Shown one piece after another: positions 11,101 to 21,375 of a stretch of DNA of 21,411 nt (positions within the stretch are counted from its first letter, which is position 1; each line of letters begins with the position of its first letter). The translations under genes and the position numbers were made by a program. The notes beneath the pieces are model-generated. The model was given only the letters and a program-made list of their open reading frames with translations, made no database searches and was not told the DNA's origin. The stretch is from NCBI GenBank assembly GCA_037176905.1, contig JBBBWG010029988.1, positions 26,714 to 48,124 on the forward strand. The letters run 5' to 3'. The stretch comes from Azolla pinnata (Eukaryota; Streptophyta; Polypodiopsida; Salviniales; Salviniaceae).

Positions 11101-14100
11101 TCGTTCTCACTACAAAAGCATCATCCTAATAAATAAACACACACTGTAGGACTCCGATACATCATTATTTGACCTTATATTGCTAACCTTATATTGCTAG
11201 AACCAGCTTTAGATTGCGGTTGTGCTTGCACCTCTAACACTGGAGTGGTACTGTAAGGTGCACGTCCATTCTGGTTAAGTGTAGTATCCCTCGCACCAAG
11301 AGATAGACCTCTGCCACTGCTGCTGTGCTCTATAAAACAGACTTTGCTTGAGATATATTGTAACAACTCCAACTTCTGTGCATTACAAGAGATCTCGCAA
11401 CATACCAGAATTACTACGGGGTAAATAGTTACCCCGACCACGAGACCTCCCACCTCGCAATGAAGATCCTATCCCTGAGCTTCTACTAGTTCTGGATTCA
11501 GCAGTATCCTTGTTTACAATCTGCTGGAAATAATGAAAGGTAAAACAACAAATGAGGTTATATACCTACTTTTGTCCGCAAAGCACACTTAACCATGGCC
11601 AGGAATTGGCGCAACACTAAGAATTGGTTGACCGACTCTCAATGTAACCGCTACAGTTTGGTCTACCAAAATCAAAATGTGACTTTGACCACATCCCCAT
11701 TTCTCTCTAAGAGGAATGTTTGTGTGATAAACAAGTTTAAAGTCTGATAAATACCAGTCATGTCAAATGGTGGACACTCAATCGACATAAAAATCACTCA
11801 ACCAGATCTGTCTTACGCTAACAAGCCTCAGACAAAACCCTGGAAAACCAAGCATTGCACTCATCCAAGTTCAAGCTCTTACACTCATTATCCATATCTA
11901 GGAAAAAGGGCACATTCATAAACATTGAGCAGGGACTGGAAGGAAATCTTTTGTAATATATAAATACACTAGGCAATACATATAATGTTCTATTAGATTC
12001 CAAGAAGTTTTGGGGTATTTTATCGTCCGACTGGAAGATAAGAAGAATCTAAACTTAAGATATATACAAGTTACCTCTTTCTTCTTGTCCCGCTTTCGCT
12101 TAACCTCGTGGAAAGTGTCTGTCAAGCACAAAATCAAGCAGGTTATTTAATGATAAGAACAAGGCCTTATGAATAAACTAAAATCCCTGCATCTTAACAC
12201 TGAAGGAATAAAACAACATAGGTCTAACGTCTTAATTTTGGATACATACAAACTCTACAACAGTACGGATTTGAGAAAACAAACAAAAAGCCTGACCTGG
12301 GACCTAAATAAATACAGTGTTTACAGATTTGTGGATTTTAAAATGAGTAAGCAGCGCATGTGCTACATTGACACATATCTTTAGTCAGGTAGATTTCATT
12401 GTCCATTGCTAAAAAGTTACCCCAAAATATTTTGAGCTATATACCACTATTTAGACGCTCTCTAGCACCAGAAATGTACATAGTAGGGGCAAGAACTACA
12501 AAGAATAAGATCACAGTTACACCACAATACTGAAGTACAACGGCAGTTATAACAAAGGTAGGAGCACAGTAATTTCAATGGGTGCAAGGCAGCAGTTATG
12601 GATGTGTTTAAAACTCGTGAATTGTGTTCTGTTGATCAAGGAGTATTCGCTTTATACAAAACGTTCTTTGTTCAACACATAAACATCCACTCACTGAAAC
12701 TCTAGGAGAGAGATTACTAGTTCTAGGAATCTAGTTATGTAAAAGCTACTGAACGTGGATAAGAAGAGCATCGGTGCGTGGATGAGGCTGAGATACTACA
12801 ACTCTATATTTTGCAATGCACACTGATGTAAAATGATTTCCTATTAAGTGTTTGTACGATAATCCTGTTAAGTATAATAAAGGACGTTCTAGATAAAGGC
12901 CTTCGTCAATAATTGCTTTAATTGACAAAAGCATCTAAATTTTGGATGCTTAAAATGGGCAGGCATGCACCCATCTTATGCATCTCTCTTTAGATGTGTT
13001 TGAAGTTGGCCTAGGATACAACCTATAAAAAAAATCTGAGGAAGTCGGTAGAAACCAAATGCCCAAATTCAGAATTTGAAATCTAGGCCCAAGCACCAAA
13101 GAATCGATTGAGACAAACCATGATCAAGCCAAAGATTGAAACTCATGTTGAAAAAATTAAAGCCTGAGTACTCAGAAATCATCAAACTTAATGGCATAGG
13201 CAGAATAAATATCAGAAATATCATGCTAGGAAAGCTTCTCCAGAAACTCAGGTTTCCAGAACCTAAATATAGCCTATAAAACCTAATCCCAAAAACCACA
13301 AACATATGTCATAAGATCATGACAAGACCACCAAAGCAGATAAAAACAAGCCAATTCCATACATCATAAATAAAGGCATGTTTAAAACATGTGCGTATGA
13401 ATGAATCCCCTTATACTATCTTTATCCTGAGGAATAACAGGATTGAATTCAAAGGAAACGGGTGTCAAGCATGTGGATCACACAGCCACATGATAATGCA
13501 TCAGGCAAATGTATAGCCCAGTGCTAAAGATACAAGCCCTAAACTTCAGAAAGACATGTCACAAGCGAACACTTTGTTTGTCTACCTTTTATTATTAGCC
13601 CATAAATGCCTCAAGCCAATGTATGATCAGACAAACGTGGCATAGATAGCAACATGTAAAGCATAACCTTAGATGTTAAGGGAACTCAAATGTAAAGAGA
13701 CAGAAATGTCATTGTGCAACATCTAGCTTGAGGATTTATAAGCTCTAGCAACAGAAGAAAACAAAATGTTTTCTAATTCATTAAAATCTATACCAGCTTT
13801 TAAGAATTTCAAAATCTAGATAGAACCTACAACCTGTCTATATTTAGACAAACTTCAAGTGCCATACATTTATTCAATGAGATTCTGGGATTCTAGCACT
13901 ACAAAACCAAACTTCACAACAGACAAAGAATTGCTGATATGAAGAGGCACGTGACCAATGCAAATACCTCTCATCCACTACAGAAAAGAAAATCTAGACC
14001 AATGTACACATCTGGATCAAACCTGAAGTGTGAAAATAAAGACAAACAATCTCTCAAACCCTACAATGGATCGCAAAACTTGCTGAGCGAGAAACAAGGT

Positions 14101-14747
14101 TAAGAGTGAAGAACCAAGCCATGGAATACTTCAGAGGCTCTCAACACCTAACTTGCACAACAGAAGAATTTTAAAACCTAAACAAGCACATAAATCACGC
14201 CTGATCCTCCCAAATTTCTAGATTCAAGGCCACCGAATCTCCCAATTATAAACTGAGCAAAATCTAAAATGAGATATAACAGCGTGGTAGTAAGAGTCAT
14301 ACCTTAGCCGAAGATTTATATATAGCTAAAGCTACGAAACCTAAACAACTGAAAAGAATCGCAAACCGAAGCGACAAGCAAAATCATGAATCTGAACGAA
14401 TGTATAGATCCTGATCAAACCAAAACATTCGACGTTCCAAGGGGAGCACGACACACGGAGAGGGAACCTCCAGCTAGATTAGACAATCCCGAAACGAGGC
14501 AGGGAGGGAGAAGAGAAGGACAAGCGCATAGATCCACGACAGGAGTACCTTGGTTGAGGAGCTTCTGCACGGTTTCGTTGGGATCCATATTACATTCTTT
14601 GAGCATGGCGTAGATCTCCTCCTCGCTGTTGCTCACGATCTCCTTGAGGTCTTGCACGACCTTGCGAGCGTTTGCTGGAATGGAAACGGAAGAAGACGAA
14701 GAAGAAGAAGAAGAAGGTCCGGCTCTGACTTTAACGTTCGCACTCAT
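8110..14747 (-). CDS. GBF-interacting protein 1-like (GIP1_N/DUF1296), 10 exons
   Basis: Exons in transcript order: 14747-14549, 12118-12075, 11523-11406, 11329-11188, 11109-10538, 10453-10102, 9983-9716, 9639-9475, 9275-8727, 8427-8110. The total is 2727 nt, 908 aa, with every phase consistent. The start is the ATG at 14747, followed by a Ser run. Residues about 22-81 are the GIP1 N-terminal domain, a UBA-like helical fold: SIPANARKVVQDLKEIV, then NMDPNETVQKLLNQ, spliced to FHEVKRKRDKKKE. An RGG/RG-rich stretch follows near residue 105. The middle is Ser/Thr/Pro-rich with an acidic DDFDDN...DEDEDD patch near residue 450. The C-terminal third is Tyr/Pro/Gly/Gln-rich and ends QLHWPPNY. GIP1 is known to enhance DNA binding by plant G-box bZIP factors. 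No catalytic domain is visible. Family assignment is firm; partner and function are inferred. Confidence 0.93.
8422..8430 (-). promoter_or_regulatory. Triple NAG acceptor before the last exon
   Basis: Intron 9 of the GIP1-like gene ends in three consecutive CAG triplets (CAGCAGCAG). Any of the three could serve as the acceptor, changing the protein by zero, one or two Gln without changing frame. I placed the border after the first CAG. Confidence 0.6.
10454..10537 (-). other. 84-nt stop-free intron 5 of the GIP1-like gene
   Basis: The intron starts GTGTGTTTC, ends AAATTTCAG and is T-rich, with a branch-like CTAGTCAT. Its length is a multiple of three and it has no stop in the host frame, so retention would insert 28 residues rich in Phe, Val and Ile. 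I call it an intron because the flanking residues (SEKG, then PGIEW) are hydrophilic and fit the rest of the protein, while the insert does not. Confidence 0.7.
11174..11201 (-). promoter_or_regulatory. Duplicated 5' splice site after exon 4
   Basis: A 13-14 nt segment, AGCAATATAAGGT, occurs twice in tandem across the exon 4 border of the GIP1-like gene. The first copy gives the in-phase donor used here (exon end 11188). Use of the second, 14 nt downstream, would read four more residues and then hit TAA. Confidence 0.7.
11521..11526 (-). promoter_or_regulatory. NAGNAG acceptor before exon 3
   Basis: Intron 2 of the GIP1-like gene ends TTTCCAGCAG. Splicing after the first or second CAG would include or omit a single Gln. 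Confidence 0.6.
12119..14548 (-). other. Long intron 1 of the GIP1-like gene
   Basis: A 2.43-kb AT-rich intron starts right after the first coding exon and ends GACAG at 12119. Its length and position, directly after the start-codon exon, fit plant introns that can hold regulatory elements, but I see no repeat, RNA gene or nested coding region in it. Confidence 0.7.
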
Positions 14748-14905
14748 GGCGGCGAGAAGACGAAGACGAAGACGAAGACGAAGGTAAGGGAAGGGAAGGG
14801 AGGAAGGGACGGCGATGGCGACGGCGATGGCGATGGCGATGGCGGAGGTATATTTGCAGCAGCAGAAGCAGAGAGCGAAGGGAAGTGCAGCAGAAAGAAA
14901 GAAAG
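14748..14905 (-). promoter_or_regulatory. Probable 5' UTR of the GIP1-like gene, low-complexity
   Basis: On the minus strand this is strongly pyrimidine-rich: (CATCGC)n and (CCCTTCC)n runs, then (TTCGTC)n leading to the ATG at 14747. The minus strand shows no upstream ATG in the hexamer tract. CT-rich leaders of this kind are common in plant genes. The transcription start cannot be placed from sequence alone. Confidence 0.5.
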
Positions 14906-15002
14906 AAAGAGTCTTGACTTTACTTTTGATTTTTACTTTACTTTTTTTACTTCTACCAACAAAATAATATTTAGGGTTTCAAAGAAGAAGAAGAAGAAGC
15001 AG

Positions 15003-15795
15003 AAACTATTTTTTTATATTTACTTATTTATTTATGTATTTTTGTTTATCTATTAAGCCATTTTTGAAAACCCAGCTATTTGCTCATTCATCATCTTAAT
15101 TTCTTTTGAAGAATGAAGAAACTATTTGTTTATCTTTACTTATTTATTTATGTATTTGTGTTTATTTATTAAACCACTTTTGAAAACCAGCTATTTGTTC
15201 ATTCATCATTCTAATTCTTTTTTTGAAGAAGAAACTATTTTTTATATTTACTTATTTATTTATGTATTTTTGTTTATTTATTAAACCATTTTTGAAAACC
15301 AGCTATTTGTTCATTCATCATTTTAATTTGTTTTTTGAAGAAGAAGAAACTATTTTTTATATTTACTTATTTATTCATGTATGTTTTGTTTGTTTATTAA
15401 ACCATTCTTGAAAACCAGCTATTTGTTCATTCATCATTTTAATTTTTCTTTAAAGAAGAAGAAACTATTTTTTACCTTTAATTATTTATTTATGTATTTT
15501 TGTTTATTTATTAAACCATTTTTGAAAACCAGCTATTTGTTCATTCATCATTTTAATTTGTTTTTTGAAGAAGAAGAAACTATTTTTTATATTTACTTAT
15601 TTATTCATGTATGTTTTGTTTGTTTATTAAACCATTCTTGAAAACCAGCTATTTGTTCATTCATCATTTTAATTTTTCTTTAAAGAAGAAGAAACTATTT
15701 TTTACCTTTAATTATTTATTTATGTATTTTTGTTTATTTATTAAACCATTTTTGAAAACCAGCTATTTGTTCATTCATCATTTTAATTCTTTTTT
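15003..15795. repeat. 113-116 bp tandem repeat, about 7 copies
   Basis: Units begin AAACTATTT at 15003, 15119, 15232, 15347, 15462, 15577 and 15692. Each carries TTTATGTAT-like, ATTAAACCA and CAGCTATTTG(T/C)TCATTCA blocks and ends in a GAAGAAG stretch. The last four units form a 230-bp dimer repeated twice: 15347-15560 matches 15577-15790 with no difference that I can see. Plus-strand frames across it only echo the repeat. It starts about 250 bp upstream of the GIP1-like ATG, so it lies in that gene's upstream region. Confidence 0.95.
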
Positions 15796-16499
15796 CCTTT
15801 ACACTTCTTTATTTTTATGCATATGTTTATTTAAATACTTATTTTATCTATGCACATCATAAGAAGCAGCATCAAAAGAAGAATACTCTTTTTTTTCTTT
15901 GTTTTTTCCAAAAAAAGAATTCCTTTTATCAGTTCAGGAGAATACATGAGAAAAAGGGAATGCCAAAAAATATAGTATAATCAAACCCTAATCTGCAACT
16001 GAAGAAAACGACCACAACAGTGGCTTGTAATTCTATCGTGGCCTTTTCCGTATCAATGAAACTACATGTTAGTGTCGCCAAGTGTCCATCACTGCATATC
16101 TCTTCAAAGTCACTTCATTTGTTTATCTTAGAATGACATCATATTGTCTTTTAATTGTATATACTAATTACATCTATATTACTTGTATTACTTGAACTAG
16201 AGGCAACTTCTATTCTATAAAGACCATACTATACTTAGCAGTCCCATAAGTTGCATTGGACTATGCTTGCTAATAATTCTCAAACTATTACAACATCTTT
16301 ATGCCAACCATTATAATTGTGTTGAATACATGTCACTTTATGTACACACCCATCACCAAATAGCAGAAAGAAAATCTAGAGAACATGTATCATAAGCAAA
16401 AGCCTCTCTTAACATATCAACCCAAACCACCATGCCCCACGAGACCATCCCTGGAAATGATTGACTAGTTAATAGTCGCATTATTATTAATCATACCTA
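15796..16499. other. Intergenic AT-rich stretch, no gene seen
   Basis: No conserved frame, RNA gene or tandem repeat was found. The right end (about 16380-16499) may belong to the 3' tail of the decayed LINE fragment that follows. Confidence 0.4.
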
Positions 16500-17530
16500 T
16501 TTTGCTACATTACATTCCCAAAAACAATGTTTAATTGTCTTTTCTTGTCCACAATATGCACATTACATTCCATATAATGATCCTCTCATCCAATTGTCCC
16601 ATTGGGACTACATGATGAACTATTATCCATTGCAACAATGTAATCTTTCTTTCATGTTTTCTTGCCTACAAATTCTTCCAGAATATTGTTAAAAAATGTT
16701 GTGAGATTCTTTGTTACTTCCACCAACTAGCCGTCATGGGTTCCTTGTGTTTTGACTCAAACAAAAGTCCTACCCATTTTCATTGAGTAATTAATTAAAG
16801 AACTAAATCAATTTACCATTATTGAAACCTTCTACTTTCCAATAGAGACCCTCGAGATCTTACTAAAGTCGTGACAATGTTTGTTTCTGTTATACTCACA
16901 TCTCCCCAACAATCATTGGCTACCATCGAGCTAGAATCTACCTTCCATTGTACTCCATCAAAAGTCACCACTTCAACCTTTTTAAATACTGCATGATCCA
17001 ACACTAAGTCTTCACACTACTTTTTTCATTTGTCCCTCATCATCCACATCATAAGTAAGCCAATGATTAGATGACACATAACCTTTAATTGACAACAATA
17101 CTTGGAAGCTAGAAAATGCACCTCACCATCCAAACAATCTAGATGCTCCTTTTGGGATTGTGATTGAGCACATAACTTGTTCAACTTGTTAAGTCATAAT
17201 ACTTGCTCCGTGAATTCTTGATAATTAAACCTATAAGCTTTCTTTATAGCTCTCACAAAACTCCAGTTACATTCAAAATTCTTGGCAAGACCTACATCAA
17301 TTTTTCCCCATGCCAATCTTATATAAGAACCTAACTAATGTCTTGAAGGAAGACGAAAGAGCGAATTCCAAATTAAATTTTGAGCCATAAATTCTTCCTT
17401 AGTATTCAGCGGCTCTTGTAATAATGCATCACTCATTTTACACTACGATTGCCACAAAGACTTCATAAACTTATCTTCCCACTTCTTGGATAAAATATAA
17501 TCTAAATCTTTAACACTTCTTGGTTTTATA
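16500..17530 (-). mobile_element. Decayed LINE fragment: RT C-terminal linker and zf-RVT
   Basis: Reading the minus strand in several broken frames, the left end (about 16514-16563) encodes CAYCGQEKTIKHCFWEC. This is the Cys/His pattern of the zf-RVT domain found downstream of reverse transcriptase in plant LINEs. It is preceded by a Trp-rich stretch with QWIIVHHVVPMG. The right end (about 17330-17530) encodes KWEDKFMKSLWQ, then LIWNSLFRLPSRH, a stop, and LAWGKIDVGLAKNFECNW, like the linker between RT and zf-RVT (usual form: WNS..., then W...GI...DL). Several stops and frame changes show it is inactive. The catalytic RT core with YADD is not visible. Confidence 0.65.
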
Positions 17531-17539
17531 AAACATTAG

Positions 17540-17890
17540 ATTTTGGGAGGGGACTTTAATATGATAGAAAATCTAAGTGATCAAGAAGGTGGTAACTATT
17601 CCACTATACGGTGCGTGAATTAGCAGCATGAGAAAGGTGTGTTTTAAAAACTTAGCATGCATGGAAGCAATTTAAAAAAAATAAAATATCACTAAAGTAT
17701 TTTAGGATTAGTTAAGGATTTGGAGTTACAAATTGTTCCTCTAAAGGGAATTATTTTATGGGTGAGGCTGCTGAAGGAAGAGCGGACTTGGCTAAAATAT
17801 CTCGTATAGATAGATTACATCAGTAATAAAAGGGGAACAATAGGTATTATGCCAACTCTATTAGATAATTTTCCAATGATTATGTGCAAA
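17540..17890 (+). mobile_element. Decayed LINE endonuclease (EEP) fragment
   Basis: On the plus strand, ILGGDFNMIENLSDQEGG (17540-17593) matches the conserved GDFN block of the LINE apurinic-type endonuclease (endonuclease/exonuclease/phosphatase fold). About 60 codons later, in another frame, ERTWLKYLV, a stop, then IDYISNKRG and a stretch ending LLDNFPM resemble the RIDRFYIS...PISDH end of the same domain, with the catalytic SDH region decayed. Stops and frameshifts make this a relic. It faces away from the minus-strand fragment that abuts it at about 17530. Confidence 0.65.
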
Positions 17891-19214
17891 AGACCCTAAA
17901 CAAAACGATTTTACTATGATCATTACCACGACCTTTAGTATAACTTTATCACAACCATTACCACGAATTAACATAAAAAATATATTTTAATATCTTCAAC
18001 TTATAATACAATGGAAGTTTTACTTCCTTTTTATAGAAGAGACCTTTGTAAATTGAACATTAAGAAGAGGTGATTTACTTATTCTTACCTGCACTAATTA
18101 TTAAATGTATTCACACTAAAGACAAAATTAAACTTGGAAAGAATAAGACTTTAAGTGCAACCAATAGGCTTGAGAGGTGATAACTTCCTTAACAACTTTG
18201 AAATTAGGGCCTTGCGAAGACAAAAATCTATTATGATCTAGTTGAAGGTATTGATATGGGAGGTTGCGAATGCAAATTCATTAACTTGAATAATTGTCGA
18301 ATGAGGGCATTGAGCTCTATGTATTAACAGGAGTATGTATACCCTCCAAAAATTTCAATATTGTTTTCTTGGTAGATAACGGTAACGTTACCAAATAAGT
18401 TTGTATTATCAATGGGGTGATACTTACATTCTCATGAAGCCGGTTTTGATCTTGTGTCAGATAATCTCAATTTGATTTTGAGTGAATAACAAATCCCATA
18501 TCATTTCTATTTGAAAGGCAAAGTTTTTCCTCAAAATTTTTGAATTTTGCAATCAGTGCGAGGTGTCAAAATGTTTTCTTTTGCGTAAGATCAACTTAAT
18601 TTCAACCAACCTACCATGAGGCCTCTTTGAGTCAAATGGTATTAATTGAGCAAAACTATAGATGTGAAAGTTATTGAAGTAAATGTTCACAAAAACCATA
18701 CAACTAGTTAAGGTATCTAGAATTCTCTAAAATATACTCCAATATAACAGTTGCAACCACTTTGATTTTGGGATCAATAAAAGTCACAAAATTTATGGAT
18801 CTATTATTCTTGTTGGATTCATCTCCTTTTGAGACAAGCAATACAAATAATAGGACATGGTGTGAGTCATCTGGAATAAAAAAAATGACATGAGCACCAA
18901 AACAAAGGGCAAGATTTGTACCCGATGCCTCCTCTTTACAAAAACAAATTCGCAACATCAAGATCTAGAAATCACATTTGCTTTACATCAAGATCCGGAA
19001 TGATACCCAAGAAATCGATTCAATTTCCTTGGCGATCAAACGATTACAAATTTGGCTTAGACGATCAATAAACAATATGTGTTTTTTTTTTTTCTCCTTT
19101 TTTGTTTACACAACTACGATTCGGATTCGAGCGACATAGTTAGAGTGTGCGATTAGGAGACTAAATAGGTTGGGGGCGGTGCGAAAAAATTAAGTTTTTT
19201 CTACATTTTCTTTC
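17891..19214. other. Intergenic AT-rich stretch, no gene seen
   Basis: I looked here for the rest of the LINE, in particular reverse transcriptase motifs, and found none. A minus-strand 85-codon frame at 18704-18961 has no recognisable domain. A long T run sits at about 19082-19093. Confidence 0.4.
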
Positions 19215-19220
19215 TTTATT
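19215..19220 (-). terminator. Candidate polyadenylation signal of the MADS-box gene
   Basis: AATAAA on the minus strand, about 40 nt after the TAA stop at 19260, with more T/A-rich sequence beyond. The distance is short but possible for a plant 3' UTR. Confidence 0.35.
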
Positions 19221-19259
19221 TTATTATTTCTTTTCCATCATTAATCAAAGCAGGTAGAT

Positions 19260-21333
19260 TTACAAATGAGGGCATCTAAGCTGGAGAGTTGTCTCGACAA
19301 CTGTCTTCGGGTCAAGCTGCTGAAGTGGGATGTTGTGGTTGCAATTCTGCATCGCCTTCACAGTGGGGCTGTGATGATCGTGGTGGTGATGGTGCTGATG
19401 ATTCTGAGGGAGGATTTCCGTGTTTGTCGAATTGGATTGGATCGAGATAGACTTCAGAAGCTACAACAACATGGCACTGTCAGCTTAATTGCAAAACCCT
19501 AAACCCTAAACCCTAAGCCCTAAACCAACTTGCCGCAGGAACCCCCTTTTGTTTCAAGAAACATGGCCTAAATCTGAGTTTTATTTTTACTTTGTTTTTT
19601 TTTTACCTGCGATTTGAGTATATTGTTTTCCTGGCGAAGCAGCCTCTCCTGATCACCCACCATGCACACGCAGGCACAAATGCAAAGACGGTGAGGTGAG
19701 ATCGACGATCAAGAAAACCAAAAGAAAGAAAGATATATTAACGTCTTCTCAGACTAACATTGGCCCATGAGACAAAACGTACAATAAGGCTGGTGTTATC
19801 CACTCATCTATGAGAGTATGATGATAAGTAAAACTACAATCATCTGATGCTCATTCAGGGAAAAATATCGTGTTGATAAATGCTCCTATAGATTTCAAAC
19901 AACGCGAATGGATCAAAGATAGGGGTGACCAACCTTGGCATGCAGATCATGGAGTTGCCCCATCAGGAATTGCATCTGCAGAATCGTGGGTTCAGCAGAC
20001 GTAGCGAGACGATATTGGTTAGAACGACGAGATTAGATCTGATCGCAATTTAGGGGTTTCTGGCTACTTACCTTCCGCCCTCTGATGCGGTTCAACCCGT
20101 TCTGGAGCTGACCCTCGAGCATTTCGAGGTCTCGCAGTCCGAGTCCAACGAGATTCTCGCCGAGCAGGTTCCTGCAAACCACAGCCGCAAATATATGTAA
20201 AGGCCAGTTCAGAAATCGGCAGCATCGAAGAGCAAACGCGTTGTAAGGAAAACGTAAAAACGATCCATCCGAATATTTATTTAAGGTGGGATACATACCT
20301 GTGGACCTCCTCCAGACTCGCTATCTTGTCCTTGTACTTGTTCGTCTCCTGCTTCCAATACTGCAATGCAAAAACCATGGAACCCGGTCGGTGTGACGAT
20401 TCATCGTCGAAACCCGGAACAGACAAAACTTAGCCGCATCGATCTCGATCGGACGCGCTCATTCGCGCCATCTCTACACACATTCATGAGCCGCTACGGG
20501 CACACGCAGGGATCTATACGGGTTTCGGGGGAATCGAGAATCCGCGGTGTCAGGATGGTGGGAATACCTCTACATCCTGAGTTGTGGAATCCGTGGAGCG
20601 CAACGACCTCGAGTAGCGCTGATACCTCTCCAACACATTCTTCATGCTGCAGAAGCAGAAGCAGAAGCAGAAGCAGAAGCAGAAGCAGGAGCAGGAGCAA
20701 GAGTAGTAGGAAAGACGACGACGATTGCCTCAGTCCAGGTATGCGACGAAGATGACAATGGAGTGTAATGAATGAATGAATGAATGTGTATTGTATTGTA
20801 TGTGTAGCTATGGTGGGGTTTTGGTACATACCTGGGGTTGGCGAATTCGAAGAGCTTGCCGGTGGCGGAGAAGATGATGAGGGCGAGGTCGGTGTCGCAG
20901 AGCACGGAGAGCTCGTAGGCCTTCTTGAGGAGGCCGTTGCGGCGCTTGGAGAAGGTGACTTGGCGGCTCGTGGTGTTCTCGATGCGGCGGATCTGGATGC
21001 GTCCGCGGGGCGGGGCCGCCGCCGATCTCACGGGGCAGTGGTGGTGCTTATGGTTAGGGTTAGGGTTAGGGTTAGGGCTAGGGTTAGGGTTAGGATTAGG
21101 GTTAGGGTTAGGGTTAGGGTTAGGGTTAGGGTTAGGATGGCTAGCTAGGTCATTGCATTGGCTAGTGCTAGAATTGGCGGCATTCGTGCCCATTGCGGCT
21201 AGAATTGGCAGATTCGCCCCGTGAATTCTAGCCTTTCCCGCGTCCTCCGATCCCCGCTGCCATACCTCTATCACCTCCTCTTCAACTCCATCACCACCAC
21301 CATCACCATCATCCTCATCCTCATCCTCATCAT

Positions 21334-21375
<42 letters not shown>

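Noticed and set aside
14550..15056. Plus-strand 168-codon frame with Arg and Asp-Gly runs
   Set aside because: It is antisense to the first GIP1-like exon and its pyrimidine-rich leader, and then runs into the AT-rich repeat.
15223..15862. Plus-strand frames rich in Phe, Leu and Tyr, membrane-like at first sight
   Set aside because: They repeat with the 115-bp tandem unit and have no non-repeat sequence.
18704..18961. Minus-strand 85-codon frame
   Set aside because: No recognisable domain, no paired exons and AT-rich surroundings. It may be a remnant of a repeat, but nothing supports a gene.
21054..21137. Chromosome end or true telomere
   Set aside because: Only 14 units with variants, embedded in an open coding frame with unique sequence on both sides. 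It is an interstitial tract.
20366..21224. Several plus-strand frames, including Gly-Leu and Arg-Val repeats and an Arg-Ser run
   Set aside because: They are antisense to MADS exons 1-3 or to the (CTTCTG)n tract. Splice sites, exon lengths and motifs all support the minus strand.
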